Positions 31,003-43,405 of a DNA stretch of 64,000 bases are shown here, piece after piece (position 1 is the first letter of the stretch; each line of letters starts with the position of its first letter). A program made the translations under genes and the position numbers. This DNA comes from Stenotrophomonas indicatrix (GTDB lineage Bacteria > Pseudomonadota > Gammaproteobacteria > Xanthomonadales > Xanthomonadaceae). The stretch covers positions 2,044,001-2,108,000 of the forward strand of contig CP168152.1 of NCBI GenBank assembly GCA_041545745.1, in the 5' to 3' direction. The notes beneath the pieces were generated by a model, which saw nothing but the letters and a program-made list of their open reading frames with translations, was not told where the DNA came from and did not search any database.

Positions 31003-32679
31003 TTACGGGGCGGGCGTATCGCGGAGTTCGCGACGCAGGATCTTGCCGACGTTGGTCTTCGGCAGCTCTTTTCGGAATTCAACGATTCTGGGGTGCTTGT
31101 AGCCGGTCAGGTTGGCCCGGGCGTGTTCCTTGACCATCTCGGCGGTCAGGTTCGGGTCCTTCTTGACGATGACCACCTTGACCACCTCGCCGGACTTCTC
31201 GTCCGGTACGCCCACTGCGGCCACTTCCAGCACGCCCGGCATCATCGCGATCACGTCTTCGACTTCATTGGGGTACACGTTGAAGCCGGACACCAGGATC
31301 ATGTCCTTCTTGCGGTCGACGATGTAGAAGAAGCCGTGCTCGTCCATCTTCGCCATGTCACCGGTGTGCAGCCAGTCGTCGGCGTCGATGGCCTTGGCGG
31401 TTTCATCCGGGCGCTGCCAGTAGCCCTTCATCACCTGCGGGCCGCGGATGCACAGTTCGCCCACTTCACCCAGCGCAAGGATGTTGCCGTTGTCGTCCTT
31501 GATGCAGGCATCGGTGGACGGAATCGGCAGGCCGATCGAGCCGTTGTACTCGGCCAGGGTAAGCGGGTTGATGCAGGCCGCCGGTGAGGTCTCGGTCAGG
31601 CCGTAGGCCTCGACCAGGGTGACGCCGGTGGTCTTCTTCCAGCGCTCGGCGACCGCGCGCTGCACGGCCATGCCGCCGCCCAGGGTCACCTTCAGCGAGG
31701 AGAAATCGACGGTGTCGAAGCCGGGGGTGTTGAGCAGGCCGTTGAACAGCGTGTTGACGCCGGTGATCGCGGTGAAGCGCACCGATTTGAGCTCCTTGAC
31801 GAAGCCCTTCATGTCACGCGGGTTGGTGATGAGGTGGTTGCAGCCACCGAACTTCATGAAGACCAGGCCGTTCGCCGTCAACGCGAAGATGTGGTACAGC
31901 GGCAGGGCGGTGATGATCCATTCCTTGCCCATCTCGATGCCCGATGCGCTGATCCAGGCCGAGGCCTGCTGCATGTTGGCAATCAGGTTGCGGTTGGTCA
32001 GCATCGCGCCCTTGGCCACACCGGTGGTGCCGCCGGTGTACTGCAGGAACGCCACGTCGTCGTGGTCGATCTCGACCTTCGGCAGGGTGTGGCGGCTGCC
32101 CAGCTTGAGCGCCTGCTTGAAGCGGATCGCGCCCTTCAGATGGTAGTTGGGCACCATCTTCTTGATGTACTTGAGCACGAAGTTGACGATCGCGCCCTTG
32201 GTGCCGAGCAGGTCACCCAGGCCGGTGGTGACCACATGCTTGACCGGCGTATCGGCGATGACCTGTTCGACGGTGTCGCCGAAGTTGTCCACCACCACGA
32301 TCGCGGCCACCCCGGCATCGACCAGCTGATGCTTCAGCTCGCGCGCGGTGTACAGCGGGTTGACGTTGACCACGGTCAAGCCGGCACGCAGCACGCCGAA
32401 GGTCGCCACCGGGTATTGCAGGCAGTTGGGCATCATCAGGGCGACGCGGTCGCCCTTCTTGAGCTTCAACTCGCCCAGCAGGTAAGCGGCGAACTGTTCG
32501 ACCAGGGCGTCGGTCTCACCGTAGGTGAGGGTCTTGCCGAAACTGGAGTAGGCCGGTCGGTCGCGGTACTTCGCGACGGAGGCGTCGAAGACCGAAACCA
32601 CCGAATGGAACTCGTTGACGTCGATTTCGGCGGGAACGCCTTTCGGATAGCTCTGCAGCCAGGGACGATCCAGACTCAT
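31003..32679 (-). CDS. rpfB: RpfB: long-chain fatty-acyl-CoA ligase
   Basis: RpfB is a FadD-type acyl-CoA synthetase that activates fatty acids and, in Xanthomonas, turns over the DSF signal. The 558-residue protein has the AMP-binding signature [13 protein letters not shown] (about residues 211-223), [10 protein letters not shown] in the adenylation domain, and the hinge [20 protein letters not shown] leading to the C-terminal domain. The ATG at 32679 follows GGAGGGGG; longer in-frame extensions are repeat-derived. It is the upstream partner of rpfF. Confidence 0.95.
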   Translation of the reverse strand: MSLDRPWLQSYPKGVPAEIDVNEFHSVVSVFDASVAKYRDRPAYSSFGKTLTYGETDALVEQFAAYLLGELKLKKGDRVALMMPNCLQYPVATFGVLRAGLTVVNVNPLYTARELKHQLVDAGVAAIVVVDNFGDTVEQVIADTPVKHVVTTGLGDLLGTKGAIVNFVLKYIKKMVPNYHLKGAIRFKQALKLGSRHTLPKVEIDHDDVAFLQYTGGTTGVAKGAMLTNRNLIANMQQASAWISASGIEMGKEWIITALPLYHIFALTANGLVFMKFGGCNHLITNPRDMKGFVKELKSVRFTAITGVNTLFNGLLNTPGFDTVDFSSLKVTLGGGMAVQRAVAERWKKTTGVTLVEAYGLTETSPAACINPLTLAEYNGSIGLPIPSTDACIKDDNGNILALGEVGELCIRGPQVMKGYWQRPDETAKAIDADDWLHTGDMAKMDEHGFFYIVDRKKDMILVSGFNVYPNEVEDVIAMMPGVLEVAAVGVPDEKSGEVVKVVIVKKDPNLTAEMVKEHARANLTGYKHPRIVEFRKELPKTNVGKILRRELRDTPAP

Positions 32680-32772
32680 ATTCCCCCTCCAGGAATCGTA
32701 ATGATGGGTGCGGCGCGGACAGTATCCGCCAGAACCGCTCTCCGCAGCATACCGTCCCGTAGGGAAAACGCG

Positions 32773-32876
32773 AAGAGGCCCCGCAAGGAGCCTCTGCATT
32801 TCGGGTAGTGCCGGCCGCTGGCCGGCAATCACGGTGATCGGCGGCGTGGACAGTGCCGGCCAGCGGCCGGCACTAC
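32773..32876. repeat. Hairpin plus SMAG dimer between rpfB and betA
   Basis: GAGGCCCC, loop GCAA, GGAGCCTC (32775-32794) is a near-perfect hairpin. Then a SMAG dimer with TGCCGGCC/GGCCGGCA palindromes runs from GTAG 32805-32808 to CTAC 32873-32876. They lie upstream of rpfB and downstream of betA and may end the betIBA transcript. Confidence 0.8.
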
Positions 32877-32901
32877 CCGCGTCATGGGCAGGCCGCTTGC
32901 G

Positions 32902-34584
32902 TCAGCCCTGCGAGCGCACCGGCGCGCCGTTGGCCTTGTAGTACGGCGCAGTGCTGCGCGGCAGCGGGGCGCGTCCACGGATCACATCGGCCAGCTTCTC
33001 GGCGATCATGATGGTTGGTGCGTTGAGGTTGCCGGTGACCACCTGCGGCATGATCGAGGCATCGACGATGCGCAGGCCTTCCAGGCCATGCACGCGACCC
33101 TGGGCGTCGACCACCGCCATCGGATCATCGGCGTGGCCCATCTTGTTCGAGCACGATGGGTGGTAGGCGGTCTCGGCATGCTCGCGCACGAACGCATCGA
33201 TCTGCGCATCGGTCTGCAGCGCGCTGCCTGGCGAGATCTCGCGGCCGCTGTACGGTGCCAGCGCCGGCTGCGCGAAGATCTCGCGGGTGATCCGGATTGC
33301 CGAACGGAATTCGCGCCAGTCCTGGTCGTGCGACATGTAGTTGAACAGGATGCTGGGATCTTCGCGCGGATCCTTCGAGCGCACGTGGATGCGGCCACGG
33401 CTGGGCGAGCGCATCGAGCCGACATGCATCTGGAAGCTGTGCGCCTTGATCGGATTGGAGCCGTTGTAATTGATCGCCACCGGCAGGAAGTGATACTGCA
33501 GGTTGGGCCAGTCGAATTCGGCATCGCTGCGGATGAAACCGCCAGCTTCGAACTGGTTGCTGGCGCCGATGCCGCTGCCCAGGAACAGCCATTCGGCGCC
33601 GATTGCCGGCTGGTTGTACAGCTTCAGTGCCGGGGCCAGCGAGACCGGCTTCTTGCACTCGTACTGCAGGTACATTTCCAGATGGTCCTGCAGGTTGGCG
33701 CCGACGCCGGGCAGGTGGTGCACCAGGTCGATGTCCAGGCTGCGCAGCAGGTCGGCCGGACCAACGCCGGAGCGCTGCAGGATCTGCGGCGAGGCGATGG
33801 CACCGCCGCAGAGCAGCACTTCGCGGCGTGCGGTGGCGCGCTGCGGCTGGTCGTTGTGCAGCCACTGCACGCCCACTGCGCGCTTGCCCGAGAACAGGAT
33901 GCGGTCGGTCAGCGCGTGGGTGACGATGGTCAGGTTCGGGCGCGGCTTGGCCAGGTCCAGGTAGCCACGCGCGGTGCTGGAGCGGCGGCCCTTCGGCGTG
34001 ACGGTGCGGTCCATCGGGCCGAAGCCTTCCTGCTGGTAGCCGTTGAGGTCGTCGGTGCGCGGGTAACCGGCCTGCACGCCGGCCTCGACCATCGCCGCGA
34101 ACAGTTCGTTGTTGCCGGCCTTGGGCGTGGTGACGCGCAGCGGGCCGTCACCGCCGTGGTAGTCGTTGGCGCCGATGTCACGGGTTTCGGCCTTGCGGAA
34201 GTACGGCAGGCAGTCCAGGTAGGTCCAGTCTTCCAGGCCTGGCATGCCGGCCCAGTTGTCGTAGTCCATCGCGTTGCCGCGGATGTAGCACATGCCGTTG
34301 ATCAGCGACGAACCGCCCAGGCCCTTGCCACGACCGCAATCCATCCGGCGGTTGTTCATGAAGGGCTCGGGATCGGTCTTGTAAGCCCAGTTGTAGCGGC
34401 GGCCCTGCAGCGGGAAGGCCAGTGCGGCAGGCATCTGGGTACGGAAGTCGAGCCGGTAGTCCGGGCCACCGGCTTCCAGCAGCAGCACGCTGACATCGGC
34501 ATCTTCGGTGAGGCGGGTGGCCAGCACATTGCCGGCCGAACCGGCGCCGATGATGATGTAGTCGTACTCGTTATGGGTGCTCAT
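32902..34584 (-). CDS. betA: Choline dehydrogenase (GMC oxidoreductase)
   Basis: BetA is a membrane-associated FAD enzyme that oxidises choline to betaine aldehyde (and on to glycine betaine), giving an osmoprotectant. The 560-residue protein has the FAD motif GAGSAGN at 13-19, the GMC signature [20 protein letters not shown] near 85-104, and the catalytic His region [12 protein letters not shown] near 460. It is the last gene of the betI-betB-betA set, 101 bp after betB. Confidence 0.95.
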   Translation of the reverse strand: MSTHNEYDYIIIGAGSAGNVLATRLTEDADVSVLLLEAGGPDYRLDFRTQMPAALAFPLQGRRYNWAYKTDPEPFMNNRRMDCGRGKGLGGSSLINGMCYIRGNAMDYDNWAGMPGLEDWTYLDCLPYFRKAETRDIGANDYHGGDGPLRVTTPKAGNNELFAAMVEAGVQAGYPRTDDLNGYQQEGFGPMDRTVTPKGRRSSTARGYLDLAKPRPNLTIVTHALTDRILFSGKRAVGVQWLHNDQPQRATARREVLLCGGAIASPQILQRSGVGPADLLRSLDIDLVHHLPGVGANLQDHLEMYLQYECKKPVSLAPALKLYNQPAIGAEWLFLGSGIGASNQFEAGGFIRSDAEFDWPNLQYHFLPVAINYNGSNPIKAHSFQMHVGSMRSPSRGRIHVRSKDPREDPSILFNYMSHDQDWREFRSAIRITREIFAQPALAPYSGREISPGSALQTDAQIDAFVREHAETAYHPSCSNKMGHADDPMAVVDAQGRVHGLEGLRIVDASIMPQVVTGNLNAPTIMIAEKLADVIRGRAPLPRSTAPYYKANGAPVRSQG

Positions 34585-34685
34585 GGTTGCTCTCCTGCAG
34601 GCCGGGCGCGCTGCATGCAGGCGTCCCGGCGGAATGTCGGATCGGCGCGGTGGCCGGACGATGGGCGGTACTCAGGACGCGCCGG

Positions 34686-36158
34686 TCAGAACACGCTGGC
34701 GTAGTCGCCCAGTTCGACCTGCACCGACTTGATGCGGGTGTAGTGGCCGAGGGTGGAGATGCCGTTCTCGCGGCCAACGCCGGACTGCTTGTAGCCACCG
34801 ACCGGCATTTCCGCCGGCGACTCGCCCCAGGTGTTGATCCAGCAGATGCCGGCTTCCAGGCGATGGATGATGCGATGTGCGCGGCTGATGTCCTTGCTGA
34901 CCACACCTGCGGCCAGGCCGAAGGTGGTGTCGTTGGCGCGACGCACCACTTCATCCTCATCGTCGTAGGCGAGGATGCTCATCACCGGCCCGAAGATTTC
35001 TTCGCGGACAATCGTCATGTCGTCGCGGCAGTCGGAGAACACAGTCGGCAGCACATAGGCGCCGTCGGCCAGGGCAGCATCGGTGGCACGACCGCCGCCG
35101 ATCAGCAGGCGCGCGCCTTCGCTCTTGCCGCTTTCGATGAAGCGCAGCACGTTTTCCATGTGCGGGAAGCTGGTCAGCGGGCCGAAGTTGGTCTCGGCGG
35201 CCATCGGGTCGCCGATGCGGATGCGCTTGACCCGCTCGACCACGGCGGCTTCGAACGCGGCCAGCATGCTGCGCGGCACGAACACGCGGGTGCCGTTGGT
35301 GCAGACCTGGCCGGAGCTGAAGAAGTTGGCCATCACCGCGATGTCGGCGGCACGGTCCAGATCGGCGTCATCACAGATCACCAGCGGCGACTTGCCGCCC
35401 AGCTCCATCGTCACTTCCTTCAGCGACGACGACGCAGCGCTGGCCATCACCTTCTTGCCGGTGGCCACGCCGCCGGTGAAGGAGATCTTCTCGATCACCG
35501 GGTGCTCGGTCAGCCAGTTGCCGATCTCGCGGCCCGGGCCCTGCACGACGTTGAACACGCCGTCCGGCACGCCGGCCTCGGTGTAGATCTCGGCGAGCTT
35601 GATCGCGGTCAGCGGGGTCACTTCGGACGGCTTGAACACCATTGCATTGCCGGCAGCCAGGGCCGGGGCCGACTTCCACATGGCGATCTGGATCGGGTAG
35701 TTCCAGGCGCCGATGCCGGCGACCACGCCCAGCGGCTCGCGGCGGGTATAGAAGAAGCTCGATTCGCGCAGCGGCAGCTGGATGCCTTCGATGGCGGTGG
35801 CCAGGCCGGCGTAGTACTCCAGCACGTCGGCGCCGGTGACGATGTCCACGGTGGTGGTTTCGGCCAGCGCCTTGCCGGTATCCAGGGTTTCCAGATGGGC
35901 CAGCTCGTCATTGCGCTCGCGCAGGATCTCAACGGCGCGGCGCAGGATGCGCGAGCGCTCCATTGCGGTCATCGCTGCCCACACCTTCTGGCCTTCGCTG
36001 GCGCTTTCGACCGCGCGCTCGACATCGGCCTGGCTGGCGATCTGCACTTCAGCCAGCACCTGGCCATTGGCAGGGTTGACGGTCTGGAAGGTCTTGCCAC
36101 TGGTGGCGTCGACGCGGCGGCCGTGGATGTAGAGCTGTTGCACGGGCAGGGTGGTCAT
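34686..36158 (-). CDS. betB: Betaine aldehyde dehydrogenase
   Basis: BetB oxidises betaine aldehyde to glycine betaine with NAD(P)+. The 490-residue protein has [20 protein letters not shown] for cofactor binding, catalytic Glu in MELGGKSPL, and nucleophile Cys286 in [13 protein letters not shown], the same number as in the Pseudomonas aeruginosa enzyme. [13 protein letters not shown] closes the family signature. It lies between betI and betA. Confidence 0.95.
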   Translation of the reverse strand: MTTLPVQQLYIHGRRVDATSGKTFQTVNPANGQVLAEVQIASQADVERAVESASEGQKVWAAMTAMERSRILRRAVEILRERNDELAHLETLDTGKALAETTTVDIVTGADVLEYYAGLATAIEGIQLPLRESSFFYTRREPLGVVAGIGAWNYPIQIAMWKSAPALAAGNAMVFKPSEVTPLTAIKLAEIYTEAGVPDGVFNVVQGPGREIGNWLTEHPVIEKISFTGGVATGKKVMASAASSSLKEVTMELGGKSPLVICDDADLDRAADIAVMANFFSSGQVCTNGTRVFVPRSMLAAFEAAVVERVKRIRIGDPMAAETNFGPLTSFPHMENVLRFIESGKSEGARLLIGGGRATDAALADGAYVLPTVFSDCRDDMTIVREEIFGPVMSILAYDDEDEVVRRANDTTFGLAAGVVSKDISRAHRIIHRLEAGICWINTWGESPAEMPVGGYKQSGVGRENGISTLGHYTRIKSVQVELGDYASVF

Positions 36159-36199
36159 CGGCTTGCTCCTGGAAGGGTTGGGGCGGGGTCGTGGCGCGC

Positions 36200-36790
36200 T
36201 CAGCGCGCGTTGGCCTGCAATTGGAAATCGATGTAGCCGTAGGCGATGCGGCGGGCCTTGTCGGCGTTGAAGTCACCACCGACCAGGCTGCCGCGCAGCC
36301 ACAGGCCGTCGATCATCGCGGCCAGCCCGCGTGCGGACAGGCGTGCCTGTGCATGCGGCAACTGGCGGTTGAACTGATGGCAGAGGTTGGAGAACAGTCG
36401 CTGGTCGTTGGCGCGCTGCAGCCGCGCAAGTTCCGGCTGATGCATGCTCGCGGCCCAGAAGGTCAGCCATACGCGCATGGCGGTCCCGTTGGTCTGGCTG
36501 TCGTCGAAGTTGCCATCGACGATGGCGCGAAGCTGTGAACGTGCGTCGCCGGCGGCGGCGTCGCGATAGCGGGCAACGGCGGCCTTCAGCTCGCGCAGGA
36601 TCTGCCGCATCGCCGCATTGAGCAGGCCGTCCTTGTCGCCGAAGTAATGGGCGACGATGCCGCTGGACAGGCCGGCCTTCCTTGCGATGGTGGCGACGGT
36701 GGCATCGGCCATGCCGATCTCGTCGATGGTCTGGAAAGTGGCCCGGATCAGCTGCTCGCGGCGGACCGGTTCCACGCCTTTCTTCGGCAT
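36200..36790 (-). CDS. betI: TetR-family repressor BetI
   Basis: BetI represses choline genes and is released by choline. The 196-residue protein (E. coli 195) has an N-terminal helix-turn-helix (about 26-48; [24 protein letters not shown]) and the conserved GLWLRGSL region near 165. The start is the ATG at 36790 (MPKKGVEP), the family N-terminus; longer in-frame extensions run into the promoter. It is divergent from betT across a palindromic control region. Confidence 0.95.
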   Translation of the reverse strand: MPKKGVEPVRREQLIRATFQTIDEIGMADATVATIARKAGLSSGIVAHYFGDKDGLLNAAMRQILRELKAAVARYRDAAAGDARSQLRAIVDGNFDDSQTNGTAMRVWLTFWAASMHQPELARLQRANDQRLFSNLCHQFNRQLPHAQARLSARGLAAMIDGLWLRGSLVGGDFNADKARRIAYGYIDFQLQANAR

Positions 36791-36833
36791 TGTCTCTCCA
36801 CGGATTGCGACCCGGACTGCCGGGCTGGTGAAG

Positions 36834-36879
36834 ATCATACTTTTTATTGATTGAACGTTCAATCAATAAACCCTACGAT
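36834..36879. promoter_or_regulatory. Divergent betIBA/betT promoters with a 28-bp palindromic BetI operator
   Basis: A perfect 28-bp palindrome spans 36843-36870, centred on TTGAACGTTCAA. Each half carries a -35 hexamer TTGAAC. To the right, TTGAAC (36851-36856), 17 bp, then TACGAT (36874-36879) would drive betT. To the left on the minus strand, TTGAAC (36857-36862), 17 bp, then TATGAT (36834-36839) would drive betI-betB-betA. A BetI dimer on the palindrome would cover both -35 elements at once. Confidence 0.85.
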
Positions 36880-36960
36880 GCCGGTCGCGCCCCCACGCCA
36901 TGGGCCCGGTTTCCGGTCCGGCCCCGCCCATGTGCCCCCCTGGACTGATGAGACGACCCC

Positions 36961-38511
36961 ATGTCTTCCCTGGCTCATCCCAAGCGCTCGCCCCTGCGCT
37001 TGAACCGTTTCGTGTTCTTCAGTTCGTCGGTCTCCATCGGCATCCTCGGTGCGTTGACCGTGTTCTTCCCGCAGGCCAGCGAGCACTGGCTGCAATGGGC
37101 GCAGGCCGGGGTCTCGGCGGCGTTCGGCTGGTGGTACATGCTGTTGATCGTGGCCTGCCTGGGTTTCGTGCTGTGGCTGGCGTTCTCGCCGTATGGCCGC
37201 ATCCGCCTGGGCCATAACGAGGAATCGCCCGCCTTCGGCTACGTGGCCTGGGTGTCGATGCTGTTCTCGGCTGGCATCGGCATCGCGCTGCTGTACTACG
37301 GTGCCTACGAGCCGCTGGACCATTTCCTCAACCCGCCCGGGCAGCCCGGCGGCACCGTCGCGGCCGGACGCGAAGCCATGGTGCTGACCTTCCTGCACTG
37401 GGGCCTGCACGGCTGGGCGTTGTACGCGCTGGTCGGCGTGGCGCTGGGCTACTTCGCCTATCGCCGCAACCTGCCGCTGGCGCTGCGTTCGGCGCTGTAC
37501 CCGATCTTCGGCGAGCGCATCCATGGCCGCATCGGTGACATGGTCGATGGCTTCGGCATCCTGGCGACGCTGATCTCGATGGTCACCAACCTCGGCATTG
37601 GTGCGCTGGTGGTGCAGTCCGGCCTGGTCTACCTGTTCCACATCCCGGATACGCCGCAGGTGCTGGTGGCGATCGTGTTGGTGATGATGGCCGTGGCCAC
37701 CATCGGCGTCGTTGCCGGTGTGGAGAAGGGCATCGCCTGGCTGTCCAACCTCAACGTGCGCCTGCTGTGCCTGCTGCTGCTGTTCGTGCTGATAGCCGGG
37801 CCGACCCTGCACCTGTTCGACGGCCTGGTGCAGAACACCGGCGACTATCTGGGCGCGTTCGTGCGCAAGAGCTTCGACATGTACCTCAATGACCCGAAGG
37901 GGCGTGAGTGGATGGGCTCGTGGACGCTGTTCTACTGGGCGTGGTGGATTGCCTGGGCGCCGTTCGTGGGCCTGTTCGTGGCGCGTATCTCGCGTGGCCG
38001 CACCATTCGTGAAGTGATCATGGGCGTGCTGCTGATCCCGCTCGGCTTCACCCTGGCGTGGCTGTCGATCTTCGGCAACACCGCCATCGATCTTGTGCTG
38101 AACCATGGCCAGGCGGTGCTGGGTGAAGTGGCCCAGCATGACGCGGCGATGACCCTGTTCAAGCTGCTGGAGTATCTGCCCGCTGCGCCGTACATCGCTG
38201 GTGCGGCGGTGGTGATTGGTTTCGTGTTGTTCCTGACCCCGGTCGATTCGGGAACGCTGATGATCGCCAACCTGTGCACCCGGCGTGTCGATGATGGCGT
38301 GGAGGATGGGCATGACGCGCCGATCTGGCTGCGCGTGTTCTGGGCGGCGGGCATCACCGTGGCCAGCGTCGGCCTGCTGCTGGCCGGCAACTTCAGCGCG
38401 ATGCAGACGGCGGTGGTGCTGTGCGGCCTGCCGTTCTCGTTCATCCTGGCGTTCTACATGTGGGGTCTGTTGAAGGCGCTGCGTACCGACCCGGATGCAC
38501 CGCGGCGGTAA
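36961..38511 (+). CDS. betT: BCCT-family choline transporter (short BetT)
   Basis: A 516-residue BCCT carrier with about 12 membrane helices. Seen: the aromatic segment FYWAWWIAWAPFVGLFVARISRGRTIREV (given here as helix 8 and the following loop, about residues 322-350) and GIGIALLYYGAYEPL near 102. It probably imports choline with protons or sodium for BetA and BetB. E. coli BetT has a long cytoplasmic tail (677 residues in total) used for osmotic control; this protein ends soon after helix 12 and lacks it. Divergent from betI with shared operator. Confidence 0.92.
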   Translation: MSSLAHPKRSPLRLNRFVFFSSSVSIGILGALTVFFPQASEHWLQWAQAGVSAAFGWWYMLLIVACLGFVLWLAFSPYGRIRLGHNEESPAFGYVAWVSMLFSAGIGIALLYYGAYEPLDHFLNPPGQPGGTVAAGREAMVLTFLHWGLHGWALYALVGVALGYFAYRRNLPLALRSALYPIFGERIHGRIGDMVDGFGILATLISMVTNLGIGALVVQSGLVYLFHIPDTPQVLVAIVLVMMAVATIGVVAGVEKGIAWLSNLNVRLLCLLLLFVLIAGPTLHLFDGLVQNTGDYLGAFVRKSFDMYLNDPKGREWMGSWTLFYWAWWIAWAPFVGLFVARISRGRTIREVIMGVLLIPLGFTLAWLSIFGNTAIDLVLNHGQAVLGEVAQHDAAMTLFKLLEYLPAAPYIAGAAVVIGFVLFLTPVDSGTLMIANLCTRRVDDGVEDGHDAPIWLRVFWAAGITVASVGLLLAGNFSAMQTAVVLCGLPFSFILAFYMWGLLKALRTDPDAPRR

Positions 38512-38603
38512 GGGCTGGTGATGGGGATTTCGTCGTTCTCTGAAAGACAGCCGTACCTGCCGACTGCAATCATCGCTCGACATGCTTCTGAAGGAGTCGA
38601 GCG

Positions 38604-39047
38604 ATGGTCCGTACCCTGGTTGTCTCCCTGATTTTCTCTTTTTCCTGCTTGCCGGCGGCGGTGGCCGCCCCTCCCGTGCAACTGGATTTCCCGGTGCTGG
38701 TGCTGGGCGAAACCGCACCGGTGCGCCTGCAGCTGGCTCCGCATGCGGGCGGGCTGGCGCTCTACTCGATCCACATGAATACCATGGACAGTGGAGTGGT
38801 CAGCGGCTATCAGGTGACCGGCGTGCAGTGCCCATCGGGATTCCAGTTCAACCTGTATCGCAATGGCCAGGGGGCGGTCTGCTACCGCGTGGAGGACACC
38901 CCACATGCGGGAGGTGTGATGGTGGTGCAGGTCATCAATGTCGATGCGACCGACGGGCACACGCTGTGGGAAGAGGGGCTGGGCTTTATGGATGCGCATG
39001 GGCCACCGCAGCGGACCGCGTGGCATCTGTTTGGTGTGCGCCCATGA
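38604..39047 (+). CDS. Small secreted protein of unknown function
   Basis: A 147-residue protein with signal peptide MVRTLVVSLIFSFSCLPAAVAA and a beta-rich mature part with two cysteines (VQCPSGF and AVCYRVED) that may form a disulfide. No family was recognised. AAGGAG lies 10 bp before the ATG. It follows betT by 92 bp on the same strand and is closed by a strong terminator, so it may share the betT transcript. No link to choline is visible in the protein. Confidence 0.75.
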   Translation: MVRTLVVSLIFSFSCLPAAVAAPPVQLDFPVLVLGETAPVRLQLAPHAGGLALYSIHMNTMDSGVVSGYQVTGVQCPSGFQFNLYRNGQGAVCYRVEDTPHAGGVMVVQVINVDATDGHTLWEEGLGFMDAHGPPQRTAWHLFGVRP

Positions 39048-39058
39048 ACGTGTAACGC

Positions 39059-39098
39059 AAAGGGCCGGATCCGTGAGGATCCGGCCCTTTTGTCTTTG
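39059..39098 (+). terminator. Strong intrinsic terminator
   Basis: A perfect 14-bp stem: AAAGGGCCGGATCC (39059-39072), loop GTGA, GGATCCGGCCCTTT (39077-39090), then TTGTCTTT. It ends the small secreted-protein gene and, read on the other strand, may also stop acnA transcripts. Confidence 0.9.
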
Positions 39099-39108
39099 CG
39101 CTGACAGC

Positions 39109-39127
39109 AGCCAGGCATGGCCTGGCT
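39109..39127. repeat. SMAG-like palindrome without GTAG
   Basis: AGCCAGGC, loop ATG, GCCTGGCT. It has the SMAG form but lacks a GTAG/CTAC end (the sequence there is CCACC), so it is probably a decayed copy. It lies 22 bp beyond the acnA stop. Confidence 0.6.
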
Positions 39128-39148
39128 CCACCTATGCAGTGCGATCGA

Positions 39149-41902
<2,754 letters not shown>

Positions 41903-42110
41903 GCGGGATGACTCCTCTTGCGGATGGCTTGCAGTGGCCCGCATGGGCGGGCCTGCTTGCGTTTGCCGGTGGCACTCCGGCCCCGGATCCTGCCCAGTAT
42001 CGGCGATCCGGCGCCCGGCAATGACCCGGCAGGCTTGGAACGCAAGGTTACAGCGATGTGTGTAGCCTTCGTGTCAGCGTACCCATCGTTTTTGCGCCGG
42101 CCCGCACGCA

Positions 42111-42136
42111 GACGGGGCGCTCATGGGCGCCCCGTC
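42111..42136. terminator. Hairpin downstream of small exported protein
   Basis: GACGGGGCGC (42111-42120), loop TCATGG-type of 6 nt, GCGCCCCGTC (42127-42136), a perfect 10-bp stem 23 bp after the minus-strand stop at 42160. No clear T-run follows on the minus strand, so it is a candidate terminator only. Confidence 0.55.
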
Positions 42137-42159
42137 CAGGAATGCATCGGCTGCAGCAG

Positions 42160-42540
42160 TTACTTGCCGTTGGCGGCATCGAGCAGCGGGTTGCCGGTCT
42201 TGGCGCCACCGGTGCCGTTGCTCTTGGACTTGGCGGTCAGCACGCCGGCCTTGTTGAATTCGAAGACGGTCGATTCATTGATGTTCTTGCCGAAGCTCTT
42301 GATCTTGGTGAAGTCGTAGTACCAGACCTGGGTGTCGCCCAGCTGCTCGCGGCGGTTGGGTGCTCCAAAGGCCTCGCTGACCTGCTTCTGGGTGGTCTTG
42401 CCGATCTCCGCCGCGTCCATCTGCGCCGGGGTGATCTCGGTGCCGGTGACGTAGGCACCGAACGGATTGAAGGCGTGGGCCGCCGGAACCGACAGGGTCA
42501 ACGGGGCAGCCAGCATCAGGGCAAGGGTGAGAGCGCGCAT
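42160..42540 (-). CDS. Small exported protein with BamE/SmpA-like segment
   Basis: A 126-residue protein with signal peptide MRALTLALMLAAPLTLSVPAAHA. The segment EIGKTTQKQVSEAFGAPNRREQL followed by VWYYDF (about residues 45-76) resembles the BamE/SmpA fold, which often acts at the outer membrane or in inhibitor proteins. No lipobox cysteine is present, so it is probably a soluble periplasmic protein. It stands alone between acnA and the vapBC pair. Function unknown. Confidence 0.75.
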   Translation of the reverse strand: MRALTLALMLAAPLTLSVPAAHAFNPFGAYVTGTEITPAQMDAAEIGKTTQKQVSEAFGAPNRREQLGDTQVWYYDFTKIKSFGKNINESTVFEFNKAGVLTAKSKSNGTGGAKTGNPLLDAANGK

Positions 42541-42675
42541 GAAACTTCCTTATTTATGGGGCGGATAGGTGCGGTAGGAACGCCGGGGCGTCCAGCCGGG
42601 GCGCAGCTGGGCTGCCGAAGGAGTCTAACCCCCGGATGCGACTGACGCGCGATGAAGGTCACATATCGGCTGGGT

Positions 42676-42714
42676 TTGTCCCGGATGGGACGGGTATGTA
42701 TAATTCATACATAC
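42676..42714 (+). promoter_or_regulatory. vapBC promoter overlapped by a palindromic operator
   Basis: -35 TTGTCC (42676-42681), 17 bp, perfect -10 TATAAT (42699-42704). The -10 lies inside a palindrome with 7-bp arms GTATGTA (42694-42700) and TACATAC (42708-42714). This is the usual layout for self-repression by an antitoxin or toxin-antitoxin complex. Confidence 0.85.
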
Positions 42715-42731
42715 TTTTTGAGGCGTACCCC

Positions 42732-42956
42732 ATGGAAGCCACCGTTGCTGAACGCGGACAGATCACCCTGCCCAAGGCAGTGCGTGATGCGCTGGGCCTG
42801 ACCAAGGGCACCTTGTTGAAGGTAGAGCTGGAAGGCAGCCGGATCATCCTGCGCAAGAGCGTGGACGATGCGATCTCCCGCGCCCGCGGCAAGTTCTCGC
42901 TGGACGGCTTCGAATCGGCCGACGCGGCCGTGCGCGACCTGCGCGACGAGGAGTAA
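42732..42956 (+). CDS. AbrB/MazE-type antitoxin (VapB-like)
   Basis: A 74-residue protein with an N-terminal SpoVT-AbrB swapped-hairpin DNA-binding domain (EATVAERGQITLPKAVRDALGL) and a C-terminal acidic tail expected to wrap the toxin. The ATG at 42732 has GAGG upstream; a longer frame from 42636 would read through the promoter. It is followed after 6 bp by the PIN-domain toxin, and it probably represses the pair by binding the palindrome at 42694-42714. Confidence 0.9.
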   Translation: MEATVAERGQITLPKAVRDALGLTKGTLLKVELEGSRIILRKSVDDAISRARGKFSLDGFESADAAVRDLRDEE

Positions 42957-42962
42957 GCGGTG

Positions 42963-43364
42963 ATGATCGCCGTCGATTCACCGGTGCTGGTCGAACTGCT
43001 CAGCAACGGCCCGCAGGCCGATGCGGTGGAAGCCTGCCTGCGGCAGAGCCTGGTCGGCGGCCGCGTGGTGGTCTGCGGCGCCACCCTGGCCGAGATCTGC
43101 GCTGCCCTGCGCGGCGGTGCCGAGGTACTGGAAGCGCTGGAGGAAATGGGCGTGCACTTCAACGCGCTGGAGGCCAAATCGGCCCTGCGCGCCGGTGAAA
43201 TGCATCGCCGCCATCGCCAGCGCGGCAGCGGTCAGCGCCGTGGCCTGGACGAATTCATGATTGGTGCCCACGCACTGCTGCAGTGCGATGGCCTGATCAC
43301 CTGGAACGACACGTTTTACCGCGACTACTTCAAGGGCCTGAAGCTGATCGTGCCGCAAGCCTGA
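42963..43364 (+). CDS. PIN-domain toxin (VapC-like ribonuclease)
   Basis: A 133-residue PIN-domain protein, expected to be a Mg-dependent RNase neutralised by the upstream antitoxin. The acidic active-site set is present: Asp5 (MIAVDSP), Glu44 (TLAEICAAL), Asp96 ([13 protein letters not shown]) and Asp116 (TWNDTFY). ATG 42963 is preceded by GAGGAG at 42948-42953; GTG 42960 is an alternative. The pair lies directly ahead of acnB, 41 bp from its start, with no terminator between, so read-through into acnB is possible. Confidence 0.88.
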   Translation: MIAVDSPVLVELLSNGPQADAVEACLRQSLVGGRVVVCGATLAEICAALRGGAEVLEALEEMGVHFNALEAKSALRAGEMHRRHRQRGSGQRRGLDEFMIGAHALLQCDGLITWNDTFYRDYFKGLKLIVPQA

Positions 43365-43405
43365 GCCCATTTTTTATTCACCTCACGCATTACCCGGGAG
43401 TTGTC

